From Sinotaia quadrata (lineage: Eukaryota > Mollusca > Gastropoda > Architaenioglossa > Viviparidae), in the NCBI GenBank assembly GCA_028829895.1, contig CM054179.1, positions 35,774,617 to 35,838,616 of the forward strand: 64,000 nucleotides of DNA, given 5' to 3'. Shown piece by piece: positions 52,724 to 63,216 of this stretch (its first letter is position 1; each line of letters opens with the position of its first letter). The notes under the pieces were generated by a model. It was not told the DNA's origin. It saw nothing but the letters and a program-made list of their open reading frames with translations, and did no database searches. The translations under genes and the position numbers were made by a program.

Positions 52724-55700
52724 TCAAGCACGACTCATGTAATCTGCGCCAACATTCAAAGACCCTTTGATGTAATGAATATTTGCGTCATACTGTGTCA
52801 GAAACAAAGACCAACGCATTAAACGGCTGTTCGTAAATTGCGCCTGTCCGAGAAAGGCCAACGGCTGGTGATCGCACTCAATGACAAAGGTTTTTCCGTA
52901 CAAATAGTTTTCGAACTTTTTTATGGCCCAAACTATTGCAAGACATTCCTTTTCACTGGTGGAATATTTCTGTTCAGTAGTTGTGAGTTTACGGCTTGCA
53001 TATGCAACTGGGTGTTTGGTGTCATTGTGTTCTTGTAATAACACTGCTCCTAATCCTGTGTTGCTAGCATCAGTCCTTAACAAGAATGGTTTTGTCAGAT
53101 CTGGCAGTTTAACAACTAAATCTGAAGTCAGTCTAGATTTCAGTGTGTCAAAAGCGTTTTGGCATGCATCAGTCCACACTACTTTTGTAGGCATATTCTT
53201 ACGTGTCAAGTCAGTCAGAGGACATGCAATGGCACTAAAATCTGGTACGAATTTTCTGTAGTAGTTAGCAAGACCAAGAAAACTTCTAACTTGTGTTTTT
53301 GTTAGCGGTTGTGAAGTGTCCTTAAGTTGTGCTATCTTAGCTTCACTTGGCGACATAGTTCCATGACTCAACTTGTGTCCCAAGAAGTCTAAGGAGAATT
53401 GTGCTATTTCACACTTCGTAGGGCGGGCAGTGAGGTTGGCTTGCTTTAATCTGGCTAGCACACCTCGTAAGAGTGTTAAGTGCTCCTCCCATGTCTGGGT
53501 GCCTAGAATTAAATCATCCATGAAGTTCTCAACTCCACGTCCGTACAGTGGTTCTAACAATGACCGCATCATTTTAGAAAAAATGCTTGGAGCGTTTGAA
53601 ACTCCGAAAGGCATAACTTTCCATGTGTAGTTTCCTACTGGTGTAGTGAAAGCTAGTATGTGTCGATCAGTGTCCTTGACCTTGATTTGCCAAAAACCGC
53701 GTGACAAATCTATTTTGGTATAGTAATGAGCGTTAGCTAGCTTAGTGAAGATGAGATCCGGATCAGGAAGAGGTTCGGCACAAAACTCTGTCACTTGATT
53801 GAGTTTGCGGTAGTCTACGCAAAAACGGAACGAGTTATCACGTTTTTTAATCAACACGATGGGTGATCCGTAGGCACTGTCAGTCTTCTCTATGACCCCT
53901 AGATCTAGCATAGTCTTAATCTCACGTCTAACGTCATCTATCTTAGCGTGTGGCAACGGATACGGCTTCAAACGTATCGGTTTGTTGTCAGTCAGCTTCA
54001 GTGAAAATTCTATTAAGTCTGTCAACCCTGGTTTGTCTGTCAGAGTAGATGAGAACTCATTAAGCAATTCATTCACTTCTTTTTTCTGTCTTTCTGTCAA
54101 GGCTTCATTTACCCTAACGTCTTTGACAGTTTCGTCCGTCTGTAGAGGACAGTTTGGTAAAGTACCAGTGACGCAATCAGTATCCCCCTCGTCTTCTGTA
54201 ACTATCGTCGCTACGACAAAATCAGCTTGAGTGGTTTGATCCTCACGGCTTATGTACTTTTTGAGTAGGTTAACATGAAAGATTTTCTCTCTCTTTCCTG
54301 TCTGCACCTTATAGTTCAGTCCCCCTAGCTTGGCGGTAACTACAAAGGGCCCCTTCCATTTCATCTGAAGTTTGTTATGTGCTTCAGGAAGCAACAGTAA
54401 CACTTTGTCATTAACTTCAAATTCTCTAGGTTTGGTGTGCTTATTGTAATATTCTGCCTGTCTAGACTGAGCTATCGTCAAGTTTTCCCGTGCTATCTTG
54501 CCTATAGTTTCAAGACGGTTTCTTAAGTCAGTGACGTATGTATAAGTTGTCTTAACTTCGTCATCTGTCTTTTCATCAGTCCAAAGTGCCTTCAAAATCA
54601 TCATCGGTCCGCGTACAGTACGTCCGTAAAGTAGCTCAAATGGTGAAAACCCGGTGGAAGATTGTGGCACCTCCCTATATGCAAATAGTAGGGCAGGGAT
54701 GTATCTGTCCCAGTCTTTCGGTTTATCTGTGGCGAGCTTTTTAAGTGCTGTTTTTAATGTCCCATTGTATTTTTCAATCAGACCATTTGCCTGGGGGTGG
54801 TATGGTGTGCAAGTAAGATGTTTGATGGAAAGTAAGCGATTTACTTCCTTCATTACGTTGCTTATGAATTGACTCCCCTGATCCGTCAAAATTTCAGTAG
54901 GAATTCCAACACGACTCCAAAGACCGAAAAGGGCTTCGGCGACAGTTTCAGTATCAATATTTTTCAATGGTACTGCGTCGGCGAATCTTGTTGCGTAATC
55001 AATAGTGGTCAGCACGTATCGATTACCTCTCGTTGATGTGGGTATTATAGGCCCAATCAAATCCAATGCTACGCGCTTGTAGGGTTCACTGATCAGTTCA
55101 GGCTCTCCTAACGGTGCGGGTCTGATTGAATTTTTAAACTGTGTTCTCTGGCATGTGTCGCAACTTAACACGAATCTACGGATATCGGCAGTGATGTCCG
55201 GCCAATAAAACTCACTTGTAATACGACTAGTTGTTTTTTGTACACCCATGTGTGCACCAAAAAGACTCTCATGACCTAATCGTAATACGTCATTTCGTTT
55301 GGTTTGTGGAACGACTAATTGTTTCCGAAATTCGTCTCCCACTTTCGAATAGCGGTACAATAAACCCTTTTTCAGAATAATGCACGCTTTCTTATTCGAA
55401 TCGTCAGTGTTGACGTCACTAACAAGTACAGCTTGTCTGCGTAACTTGTCTAGTGTTTCGTCCTCAGCTTGTAATATTTTAATCTCGCTAACTGTTGCTT
55501 TATCTACGGCTGGTGCGGCAGACATCGGTGCAGTTACAGATTTGTCTTTACTACTCGCTGCTCTGGTTACAGCGTTAACCAGTGGTGGTTCAGTTGAAGT
55601 TTGTTTTTTGCACGGCAAAACATACTTGCAACCAAGGATCACGTCATGCGGTGAGTTTTCCATAACTGCCGCTTTGACTGTTCCTTCTACAAAGTCTGAA

Positions 55701-57058
55701 ACAATCGAGACTTCAGCTACTGGTAAAATGTCTTGTTCGCCGTTTGCAAAGGTGACAGAGATTGTCTCCCCTGTGTAGTCGGTACGGTTAACTAATGATG
55801 CATTTACAATAGCGTCTAGCTCACACCCTGTATCAAGCAAAGCGATTGTATCGTGACCGTTTGCCTGTACTGGTGTTCGATTCGACTTTTCCGTTTTAGG
55901 TGTATGACTTTCTACTGCATAAACTTTAGCTGTTTTCTTTTCAGGACATGTTCGCGAAAAATGGCCACTATCACCACAAGTGTAACATGCAAGATTCTTT
56001 TTATCTTTCTGTTTGTCGGACTTGTTTTTAGTGTCGGGTTTAGATGTTTTATCATCACGCTCACTATGTGCCTTCCCGTCATTTTTCTTATCCTTTCGAG
56101 TCTGCGGTTCGTTCGGTCGAGACTTGTTGTTCGCGTGTGCGTTCGAGAATTGAGAATGTGCGTCATCAAAGCGATCGGCGGCGTTGCCTATCTCCTCTAG
56201 CGTAGATTTTTCCCTTATTGCTAAGTGAATCAGTAGATCTGATTTGTATGACCCGAGAATATGGTCTTTTATCATTTCATCCCTAAGACCTGCGTACGTC
56301 TGTGGAGTTTCGGCTAGATCTATCCATCTTTGGAACAAGTCAGTTACACGTCGTATGTACTGTGCGTGCGTCTCTGAACTGGCTTTCGTGGCCTGTTTAA
56401 ATTTACGGCGGTAAGTATCTGCTGTGAGTTTGTAACGTTTCAATAATGCGGCCTTGACTGTGTCGTAATTATCTGACTCAGAATCGCTAAGCTTATTGAA
56501 CTCGTTTTTCGCACTGCCCTGCAATAACCCCGATAAATTTATCGCCCAATGTTCCGCTGGAATGTTTGTTGCTCTGGCTAACTTTTCAAACGTTTTTAAA
56601 TACGCGTCTATTTGATCTTTGTTCTCATCAAATGGGACCATATTTATCTTTGGAATGATATTTTCAATTCTACTGTGATTATTTCCATCGCTAGAACGCG
56701 AATCACCACTGCTTCTGCGATCACGGTTTGGATTGGTAACTTCTAGTTTCTTTACTTCCCATTCTAACCGTTTTATTTCCGCGTCTGCGGCGATGCGTTT
56801 GGCTTCTGTTTCTAGCTTTTTCGCTTCTGTTTCGGCTTCTAACTTTTTAGCTTCGGCTAACTTTTCAGTTTCTAACCTTTTCAGCTCGCGAGCAGCTACA
56901 CGCTCCTCCCTTTCTCTTTCTTTCTCCTTTTCCGCTTTCTCCGCTCTCTCTTTCTCTAGAGCTAACTCAGTTTTGATGTAGTTCGTCAGTTCGTCACCTT
57001 GATATCCTATCATGATACCGGCTTCTTTCAGGTCTTCGATAACCTGTTTGCGATCCAT
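52724..57058 (-). CDS. gag-pol: Gag-Pol polyprotein, integrase before reverse transcriptase
   Basis: One intact ORF of 1,444 residues. Residues 35-107 form a highly charged Glu/Lys/Arg helix, probably a coiled coil. A Gag capsid-like region spans about 130-300. A CCHC zinc knuckle has C358, C361, H366 and C371. The aspartic protease motif is DTG at 409-411. Integrase has its zinc-binding H596, H603, C633 and C636, and the catalytic triad D666, D726 and E762 with the expected 35-residue spacing; a GPF motif lies near 903. Reverse transcriptase follows (about 1010-1190), with FMDD at 1179-1182, and RNase H after that (D1330, E1370, D1396). IN before RT is unusual for Ty3/Gypsy and typical of Gmr1-like elements. 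No frameshift or stop separates Gag and Pol. All catalytic residues appear intact. Confidence 0.95.
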   Translation of the reverse strand: MDRKQVIEDLKEAGIMIGYQGDELTNYIKTELALEKERAEKAEKEKEREREERVAARELKRLETEKLAEAKKLEAETEAKKLETEAKRIAADAEIKRLEWEVKKLEVTNPNRDRRSSGDSRSSDGNNHSRIENIIPKINMVPFDENKDQIDAYLKTFEKLARATNIPAEHWAINLSGLLQGSAKNEFNKLSDSESDNYDTVKAALLKRYKLTADTYRRKFKQATKASSETHAQYIRRVTDLFQRWIDLAETPQTYAGLRDEMIKDHILGSYKSDLLIHLAIREKSTLEEIGNAADRFDDAHSQFSNAHANNKSRPNEPQTRKDKKNDGKAHSERDDKTSKPDTKNKSDKQKDKKNLACYTCGDSGHFSRTCPEKKTAKVYAVESHTPKTEKSNRTPVQANGHDTIALLDTGCELDAIVNASLVNRTDYTGETISVTFANGEQDILPVAEVSIVSDFVEGTVKAAVMENSPHDVILGCKYVLPCKKQTSTEPPLVNAVTRAASSKDKSVTAPMSAAPAVDKATVSEIKILQAEDETLDKLRRQAVLVSDVNTDDSNKKACIILKKGLLYRYSKVGDEFRKQLVVPQTKRNDVLRLGHESLFGAHMGVQKTTSRITSEFYWPDITADIRRFVLSCDTCQRTQFKNSIRPAPLGEPELISEPYKRVALDLIGPIIPTSTRGNRYVLTTIDYATRFADAVPLKNIDTETVAEALFGLWSRVGIPTEILTDQGSQFISNVMKEVNRLLSIKHLTCTPYHPQANGLIEKYNGTLKTALKKLATDKPKDWDRYIPALLFAYREVPQSSTGFSPFELLYGRTVRGPMMILKALWTDEKTDDEVKTTYTYVTDLRNRLETIGKIARENLTIAQSRQAEYYNKHTKPREFEVNDKVLLLLPEAHNKLQMKWKGPFVVTAKLGGLNYKVQTGKREKIFHVNLLKKYISREDQTTQADFVVATIVTEDEGDTDCVTGTLPNCPLQTDETVKDVRVNEALTERQKKEVNELLNEFSSTLTDKPGLTDLIEFSLKLTDNKPIRLKPYPLPHAKIDDVRREIKTMLDLGVIEKTDSAYGSPIVLIKKRDNSFRFCVDYRKLNQVTEFCAEPLPDPDLIFTKLANAHYYTKIDLSRGFWQIKVKDTDRHILAFTTPVGNYTWKVMPFGVSNAPSIFSKMMRSLLEPLYGRGVENFMDDLILGTQTWEEHLTLLRGVLARLKQANLTARPTKCEIAQFSLDFLGHKLSHGTMSPSEAKIAQLKDTSQPLTKTQVRSFLGLANYYRKFVPDFSAIACPLTDLTRKNMPTKVVWTDACQNAFDTLKSRLTSDLVVKLPDLTKPFLLRTDASNTGLGAVLLQEHNDTKHPVAYASRKLTTTEQKYSTSEKECLAIVWAIKKFENYLYGKTFVIECDHQPLAFLGQAQFTNSRLMRWSLFLTQYDANIHYIKGSLNVGADYMSRA

Positions 57059-57655
57059 TTTACTGTCTTAGCGCGCTGGCTACAATAAGAATGTATCTCG
57101 TGAATTGTGTGTTTTAACCGTCGGCGATAACTCCGCTTATCCCGAAAATAACTTTTAGGCTACAACCTTACAAAAATTATTTAATTTACTCAGAACACCT
57201 TCCGAAATAAATTACGCGTTAACTCTTTACACGTTTCACCTGCTTGTCACAGTGTCCGCTGTTCCAAGACTTCCGTAATGTCACGGCTCCTACCATACAA
57301 CATTACACATTATATCTAGCACCCTAAATATAATAGTCCGAAGTCTGTTACTACCGATAACTCTCCTAGCTGGCGGTATAACCTTCGACTCCTCACAATG
57401 AAGTACTCAGTAACACAATACTAAATAAATCATTCAATAGCTAACATGACATATTTAACTACGCTTAAATATATCAACATTAACTAACATGCACGCTACT
57501 CTGCAAAAGAATACATGCACATGTCACAACAAAAGCAAAGAAAATCAGTGATACAAAAATCAAAAGAACAATTGGCAATTCTGTTCGTTCGTTCGTTTCT
57601 AGGTTATGATGCGCCCTATGTATAAAAATGTTACAATTTACAATTTAATACATAT
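57059..57655 (-). other. Untranslated leader of the Gypsy element
   Basis: About 600 bp between the primer-binding site and the gag-pol ATG. No ORF of note. It would hold the packaging signal if the element is mobile. Confidence 0.6.
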
Positions 57656-57673
57656 CAATCCCGCGACGACCCA
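57656..57673 (-). other. Putative tRNA primer-binding site
   Basis: On the element's strand, TGGGTCGTCGCGGGATTG begins four bases after the 5' LTR. Its complement ends in CCA, with a plausible acceptor stem and T-arm end. I do not recognise which tRNA it would match. Confidence 0.6.
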
Positions 57674-57677
57674 CACT

Positions 57678-59225
57678 TGTTACGTTTCCAGTATTTATTT
57701 AAAGACCCTGCTTAGAATAATTAAAAGACTTTAAATATAATTAATTCTTCCTCTCATATTCTACGCAGACTGGTTGCTCAATTTATTATCTGACTAATTA
57801 AAAGTGCGTCTTGTAGTTCAGACGACAAATTTACAGACTAATAAACTGCGAACTTTTAGCTAGATTTGAAAACAGTTAAGTCCCTCTAAATTAATATGCA
57901 CTCGTCATCAATCTTTCTGCTCATCCGCCCCCATTCAAATCTAAGAATTAATCTAATTGGTCTATTGTGCATAGAAATCAACTACTAAGAGGTATTAACA
58001 AAGAAAATAAGATTTAATGAAGTTTAACAAATTAACAATAAATCGAATGCAACGCGAATAGTCTTCACTCTGTCTTTACGCGCCTATGCCTGATTTTTGT
58101 CAATCTAAATTGCCAGAAAAGTGTTCCTTTGAGATCTGTACACTTGATTTTGCACTTAGCTCTATTCTTGTATCCTTGGTCTCAACACTCAGTCATGCTG
58201 ATTCGTTCCCTCAGTCCCCCTTTAACGACACACGTGGTGCATAAGGAATGATGTCCCTTTGTTAGTGGCTAGGAACTGGAATTTTTGCAGCATGGCCCTC
58301 AGAGTGGATTTCGACACGCTTACACCAATAAGCTAATGCAGGTGAGGCATGGTGAACCATGAACCATGAGCCGACCTGTGGATGCAACGTGTTTGGATAT
58401 AATTCTCAACCTAACAGGTCCTACCTAGGCATGGCTCAATTAAATGCGCTGAACAAAGAGTTTCGACCTCGCGTCGCTTACAATTAGATTTTAGAAAAAA
58501 TATAATCGTCTCACATGTGTTCCATTTAACAGTCATGACGTATGAAGCAATAAAATAGATACAACGTTAAATTAATGTTCATACAAGAGGTAATTCAAAC
58601 CGACAGAGCGCTTCACAATTTACAATTAAAATTACACGCAATAATTGAATTACATGAAGAATTCATATCGAGCGCAGCATTCTGGCTCTTAGTGAATTAA
58701 AACAATATAAATTAAAGTACAGAAATGGAAAAATAGTTACAATAAATTTATATTCCGTAACATATAGGTTTTCAGCTATTTCTCTGAACCATGCTCAAGT
58801 GTATATGGAAATCATATAATACATAGCACAAATACATACTTAAACAATACATAGGCAAATACTATTAAAATAAATGATACCTTTTGAGAGAAGTCGAAGG
58901 GTACCTTGATTCTCTATGGCGCCGGCTGCCTCTCACGACCCGAGTAAGCTGATGGAATTAGCTAAAATGTGCTCGAAGTGAGGGAGCGGAAGCGTGGGGG
59001 TACATATATAGAAAGGTATATTGCGTATCACGTGACTGTTCGCAAAGCATGTGGTTGGTTCGAGAACTGGACAATGGTCCTAAAGTTACATAACATCTTG
59101 ACCTGTTCTAGAAGCGCCTAGAAAAAGGAAGCTTTGAACAAAGGGCCAAGGGTTTCAAATATTCGAATTTGAAGTAAACAAGGCAAGTGGGTCACGAAGT
59201 CGGACAATTTTATCAGACTGTGACA
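57678..59225 (-). repeat. 5' LTR of the Gypsy element
   Basis: 1,548 bp, the same length as the copy at 50953-52500 and the same in every block compared. It carries the TATA-like site listed next, giving a short U3 (about 215 bp) and a long R-U5. Confidence 0.95.
59001..59010 (-). promoter_or_regulatory. TATA-like box in the 5' LTR
   Basis: TATATATGTA on the element's strand, about 215 bp inside the LTR edge, followed by C-rich sequence. It is the best candidate for the promoter that drives gag-pol. Confidence 0.4.
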
Positions 59226-59388
59226 GTGTATCAATGTGTTATTAAATAATAACTCAATAAAATAATATTAAATAAATAATTATAAACAACATCCATGTTT
59301 TGATTCTTTTTATTTGGACCTCGAGTGAGTAGTCGGCCCTTGTAATGCGGCCCTTGGGCTGAAAAGTTTGGAGACCCATGTGTTATAT

Positions 59389-60521
59389 CACTTTTCCAAA
59401 ATACAGTAATAGTCTAACATGTCTGTTCACTTCTCTAATCCACTGTAATGGTCTATGTTTGTATTTTATGTCACTTCTCCAATCCACAGCAATTATCTAA
59501 TAAATCTGTTCACTTCTTAAATCCACGATAAAAGTCTGTGTTTGTACCTTATTTTATTTAATTCTCCAGTCCATCTGTACTTTATTAGTATCATTTCTCT
59601 AATCTGTTTGTGCTTTATGTTATTATCATTTTTCCTAACATGCTCATGCTTTATTTTGTATTTATCTCTCCAACCCTCACTAAACAATGCATAATAGATA
59701 ATTTAAAATGGTGCTTTTTACTTATTATGTAATACTGTTACGTGCATGATTTATCATCCAATCAGGTAACCCAAACATTGTTTGTATGAGAAAATCGTTT
59801 TCAATAATTCATATAAGCAACTATTAAAAATGTACAATTTGTTCAGCAATATAAATATCACACTAAGTCAGACTACAAATTTGTACTTCACAGGATTACA
59901 AGCTTTATATTCCTAGATTGTATCTAGTCTTCCAAAATTATTAACTTTGCTTCATCAATAAGAATTTGGGCATTTTTAAAAAGTCATCTTATTGAAATAA
60001 TCAGTTAGCTTCTGCCAACTTGCTATTTGCCATACAAACTGCCATGTGAGTCAGAGAGGGGCTTGCCTCTATAGTCTCCCTTAACATTTTCTTACACTAC
60101 AAAATGTGAAACATCTGTATTGATTAGGGTTCATGAGTTTGCAGTTTTACAGAGGAAAGTATTAAAAGTAAACAAAATAAAACTTAATCTTTCAAAATAT
60201 GTCTAATTTTATTACTTCTGCTAAAAATGAAAAATGCTGAGACTTTCATTCAGTTCAAAATAAGAATTTTTAATTATCAGTGTGACCATCACCAATAATT
60301 TAAATCTGTATTTATTATCATGATTTATTCAACATTGCAGCCAACAATTGCTTTGAGCACACAATAAGCCAACATCGACAGATAAAACCTGTGAGGATGC
60401 AAGCAATGACTGTTTAACATGTCGAAAAAGTCTTCTGAATAGAATTGTGTTAACGAGTCTTGAAATGTGGCAGTATGCTATTCAAAATACATTAAGAAAC
60501 CTAGTAATTGAGTAGACTCAC
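59389..60521. other. Intron stretch with decayed short repeats
   Basis: From about 59390 to 59700, 'cacttctccaatccac'-like pieces recur irregularly about every 50-65 bases. The rest is AT-rich and featureless. Confidence 0.45.
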
Positions 60522-60611
60522 CTTTTTTTCTCCACCACCTGGAATATGTTTGGCATTGTCTAATGAACCAATCTTTGACTGTGCATTCCACTCTAGCTTC
60601 TTAGACTCAAT
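60522..60611 (-). CDS. Tau-like repeat exon 2
   Basis: Ninety bp, phase 0, acceptor 'cttgtctgtgcag' and a consensus-like donor AAG|GTGAGT, the strongest donor of the set. It encodes [13 protein letters not shown], then IGSLDNAKH and [13 protein letters not shown] and PGGG are intact. The start is identical to exon 3 over eight residues. The 900-bp intron to exon 1 is the shortest in the locus. Confidence 0.9.
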
Positions 60612-61468
60612 CTGCACAGACAAGTTCTTCATTAGATCTGAACCAACATTATCAAATTGCTGAAGGGCTTCAGCTTTAAAGAAGATAAAAAATTAAGTTC
60701 AAAACTTCTTTTCCTATTCCACTTAACAATCTGCACATTTTAAGACTTACCTAAATTTAGAAAAAGAATAATCTTTCAAAATTACTATACTGCTAATAAT
60801 ACTTTTATCTGGGATTGCTGCAGGGAACATACTTCTCAGTCTTCTACTGAGATGGTATTAATATTATTAATAAAATATCTGTTCGAGAATATACAGTACA
60901 GAATACTGCAAACACTTCACAAAAAAATCAAAAGTTCATCATAGCATTATGCATAAAGGTTTTTGCTCCAAGATGACATCAAATAGTTCTAATTTTATAT
61001 CAAAGTAATACATTTTGGGAGACTGTACTTTATAAACTTTTTCATCAACAATCTGCTAAAATAGTTTATTTTTAAAGAGTCAATATAGATTAGTGGTGTA
61101 GGTTATAAAAGTGTACAGAGATAACAAAATTAAACAAGCAAAAATAATATTAAAGTACTAATTCTCAATTACAGTATATATTTCATTCAGCAGGTAGGTA
61201 CATTTGAAAACACCCAAATCTTCCAATGAAATCCTAATATTGCTTCTGAATTTAAAAAACCCCTACATTATAATTTAAAGTATATTTTAAAATTTAAGTG
61301 AATGAAGAAGACCTGAAGAAGAAAAAAATTCAACAATGTGATCAGTAGATGGTTATAAAAACACTATCTAAAAGAATTAAACCCTATCAATTTCAATGCT
61401 CTCAAACAAAATCACAATCCAGTTGCATTGCTCATGGTTCCAGAGAAGCAGCTCTGACTAATTATTAC
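60612..61468. other. Intron between exons 1 and 2
   Basis: AT-rich, no repeat array, no other exon recognised. Confidence 0.6.
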
Positions 61469-61558
61469 CTTTATGTCACCACCGCGAGGAGTATGCTGTG
61501 CATTTTCTAGAGAGCCAATCTTAGAAGAAGCATTCCAAATCAGCTTTTGGGATTCTAT
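61469..61558 (-). CDS. Tau-like repeat exon 1 of this window
   Basis: Ninety bp, phase 0, with acceptor 'ggttcaacatacag' and donor AAAG|GTAATA. It encodes IESQKLIWNASSK, then IGSLENAQH and TPRGGDIK. The canonical PGGG is changed to PRGG, the only such change among the exons that keep this motif. It is the most 5' repeat seen here. The start codon and N-terminal projection domain must lie upstream, beyond base 64000. Confidence 0.88.
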
Positions 61559-62189
61559 CTGTATGTTGAACCATATGAAGCAAGCAAATAAATCAGAAAT
61601 GAAAAAGTGCAAGACTGAATGCCAACAAAAATGTTAAGCATAAAATAAAAAAATATTAGCTACTCTGGAAATTAATTTGGGAACAGACTCATACCAATAA
61701 TAAATTTCACAAAAGAAAAAACAGAAATAAATATTATAACACTAACAGTTTGGTAAATGAATATTATCCATTAAATTTTAACTATTTAATTATAATCTTA
61801 AGATATCATTAAAATTGATTATCAAGCAATAGTGGGCATGAAGACTAATGCTAAATACATATATGGTAACAAGAAAAAGCATTCTTGGCTAAACATTGAG
61901 GTCTTTTCTTTTTGTCTCTCTCATTTTTAAACTTTCAGTAATTTATTTATATGTGAAGTACACATATACAGAAATAAATACAAACATGAAGTTCACTTAT
62001 GAACCACATGGTAATGATCTGAATGTTCACTTACAAAGCTATCAGCTAATATCACATTCTGGCTGAAAAGTTATAAACTGGAGACCTGAACCCTTATATC
62101 TTCTTTAATTATAAATTATTTTTTTGCAAGTTTATCATAAGATTCCACAAATAATCTATTTTTATGCTAGTCTTACCATAAAATTCCTT
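61559..62189. other. Intron sequence, no feature recognised
   Basis: AT-rich non-repetitive sequence upstream of repeat exon 1. Confidence 0.5.
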
Positions 62190-62470
62190 TGTTAGCCTTG
62201 TTTATTATATCAAATTGTCATATTTGTTAGCCTTGTTTGTTATATCAAACAGTCATATTTGTTAGCCTTGTTTGTTATATCAAATTGTCATATCTGTTAG
62301 CCTTGTTTGTTATATCAAACTGTCATATTTGTTAGCCTTGTTTGTTATATCAAACTGTCATATTTGTTAGCCTTGTTTGTTATATCAAACTGTCATATTT
62401 GTTAGCCTTGTTTGTTATATCAAACTGTCATATTTGTTAGCCTTGTTTGTTATATCAAACTGTCATATTT
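62190..62470. repeat. Minisatellite, 35-bp unit, about eight copies
   Basis: The unit contains 'catatttgttagccttgttt' and 'gttatatcaaactgt' at an exact 35-bp spacing (62351, 62386 and so on). Copies are nearly identical. Confidence 0.95.
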
Positions 62471-62489
62471 TCTTATCTTCTAATCTCTA

Positions 62490-63045
62490 ATGGTCCTATG
62501 TATAACTGTGATGGTTGTTACATCAAACCCTATGGTCCATAGATAATTGTGGCTGTTACAAATACCCAATGCCCATAGTGTGGTTGTTACATCAAACCCA
62601 ATGGTCCATATAGTATTGTGGTGGTTACATCAAACTCAATGGTCCATATAGTATTGTGGTTGTTACATCAAACCCAATGGTCCATATAGTATTGTGGTGG
62701 TTACATCAAACCCAATGGTCCATATAGTATTGTGGTGGTTACATCAAACCCAATGGTCCATATAGTACTGTGGTTGTTACATCAAACCCAATGGTCCATT
62801 TAGTACTGTGGTTGTTACATCAAACCCAATGGTCCATATAGTACTGTGGTTGTTACATCAAACCCAATGGTCCATATAGTACTGTGATTGTTACATAAAC
62901 CCAATGGTCCATATAATACTGTGGTTGTTACATCAAACCCAATGGTCCATATAGTACTGTGGTTGTTACATTAAACCCAATGGTCCATATAGTACTGTGG
63001 TTGTTACATTAAACCTAATGGCCCATATAGTACTGTGGTAGTTGG
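62490..63045. repeat. Minisatellite, 37-38-bp unit, about fifteen copies
   Basis: The unit contains 'ttacatcaaacccaatggtc' and 'catatagtactgtggttg'. The spacing is 38 bp in the centre (62641, 62679, 62717). It shares 'ttacatcaaa' with 'ttatatcaaa' of the adjacent 35-bp array. Confidence 0.95.
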
Positions 63046-63216
63046 AAGGTACTGCAATTTGCATAATAAAGACTTGCCACAGAACTGCAGAGGTTATTTA
63101 TACAATCCACTCCTTATTAAAATCTTAAAGTTTCTAGGCAGTTTGAGTATAATATCTAGCATTTCTCTTCACACTATAATCAGTGAACTCTTTAATTATG
63201 CATTTCAGAAAAAGAA

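Larger units (their letters stand above)
50953..59225 (-). mobile_element. Complete Ty3/Gypsy LTR retrotransposon, Gmr1-like
   Basis: An 8,273-bp element in the minus orientation with two 1,548-bp LTRs (TG...CA ends), a primer-binding site, one gag-pol ORF of 1,444 codons and a polypurine tract. A perfect 5-bp target-site duplication 'gtgta' flanks it (50948-50952 and 59226-59230). The LTRs have equal length and I found no difference in the blocks I compared, so the insertion is recent. The domain order Gag-PR-IN-RT-RNaseH differs from the usual Gypsy order and matches the Gmr1-like group. No env-like ORF is present. It sits inside a hAT element in the tau-gene intron. Confidence 0.95.
50343..59380 (+). 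mobile_element. hAT-family DNA transposon remnant (split by retrotransposon)
   Basis: The left terminus reads 'caggggtctccaaact' and the right terminus, on the complement, 'catgggtctccaaact', with matching GGCC/GCAGCCC-rich subterminal sequence typical of Charlie-like hAT elements. A perfect 8-bp target-site duplication 'tgttatat' flanks it (50335-50342 and 59381-59388), the length characteristic of hAT. Removing the inserted Gypsy element and one copy of its 5-bp duplication leaves about 760 bp, far too short for an autonomous hAT, so this is an internally deleted copy. It keeps a C-terminal transposase fragment at 50628-50929. Direction is given by that fragment. Confidence 0.9.

Noticed and set aside
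52838..56981. Several plus-strand frames of 66-132 codons
   Set aside because: They lie antisense to the gag-pol ORF and show no domains.
60612..60740. Acceptor-like 'aaaatgtgcag' followed by an IVKWN-type open segment
   Set aside because: It lacks G-S-L and PGGG, has no 90-bp donor and lies inside the short intron between two good exons.
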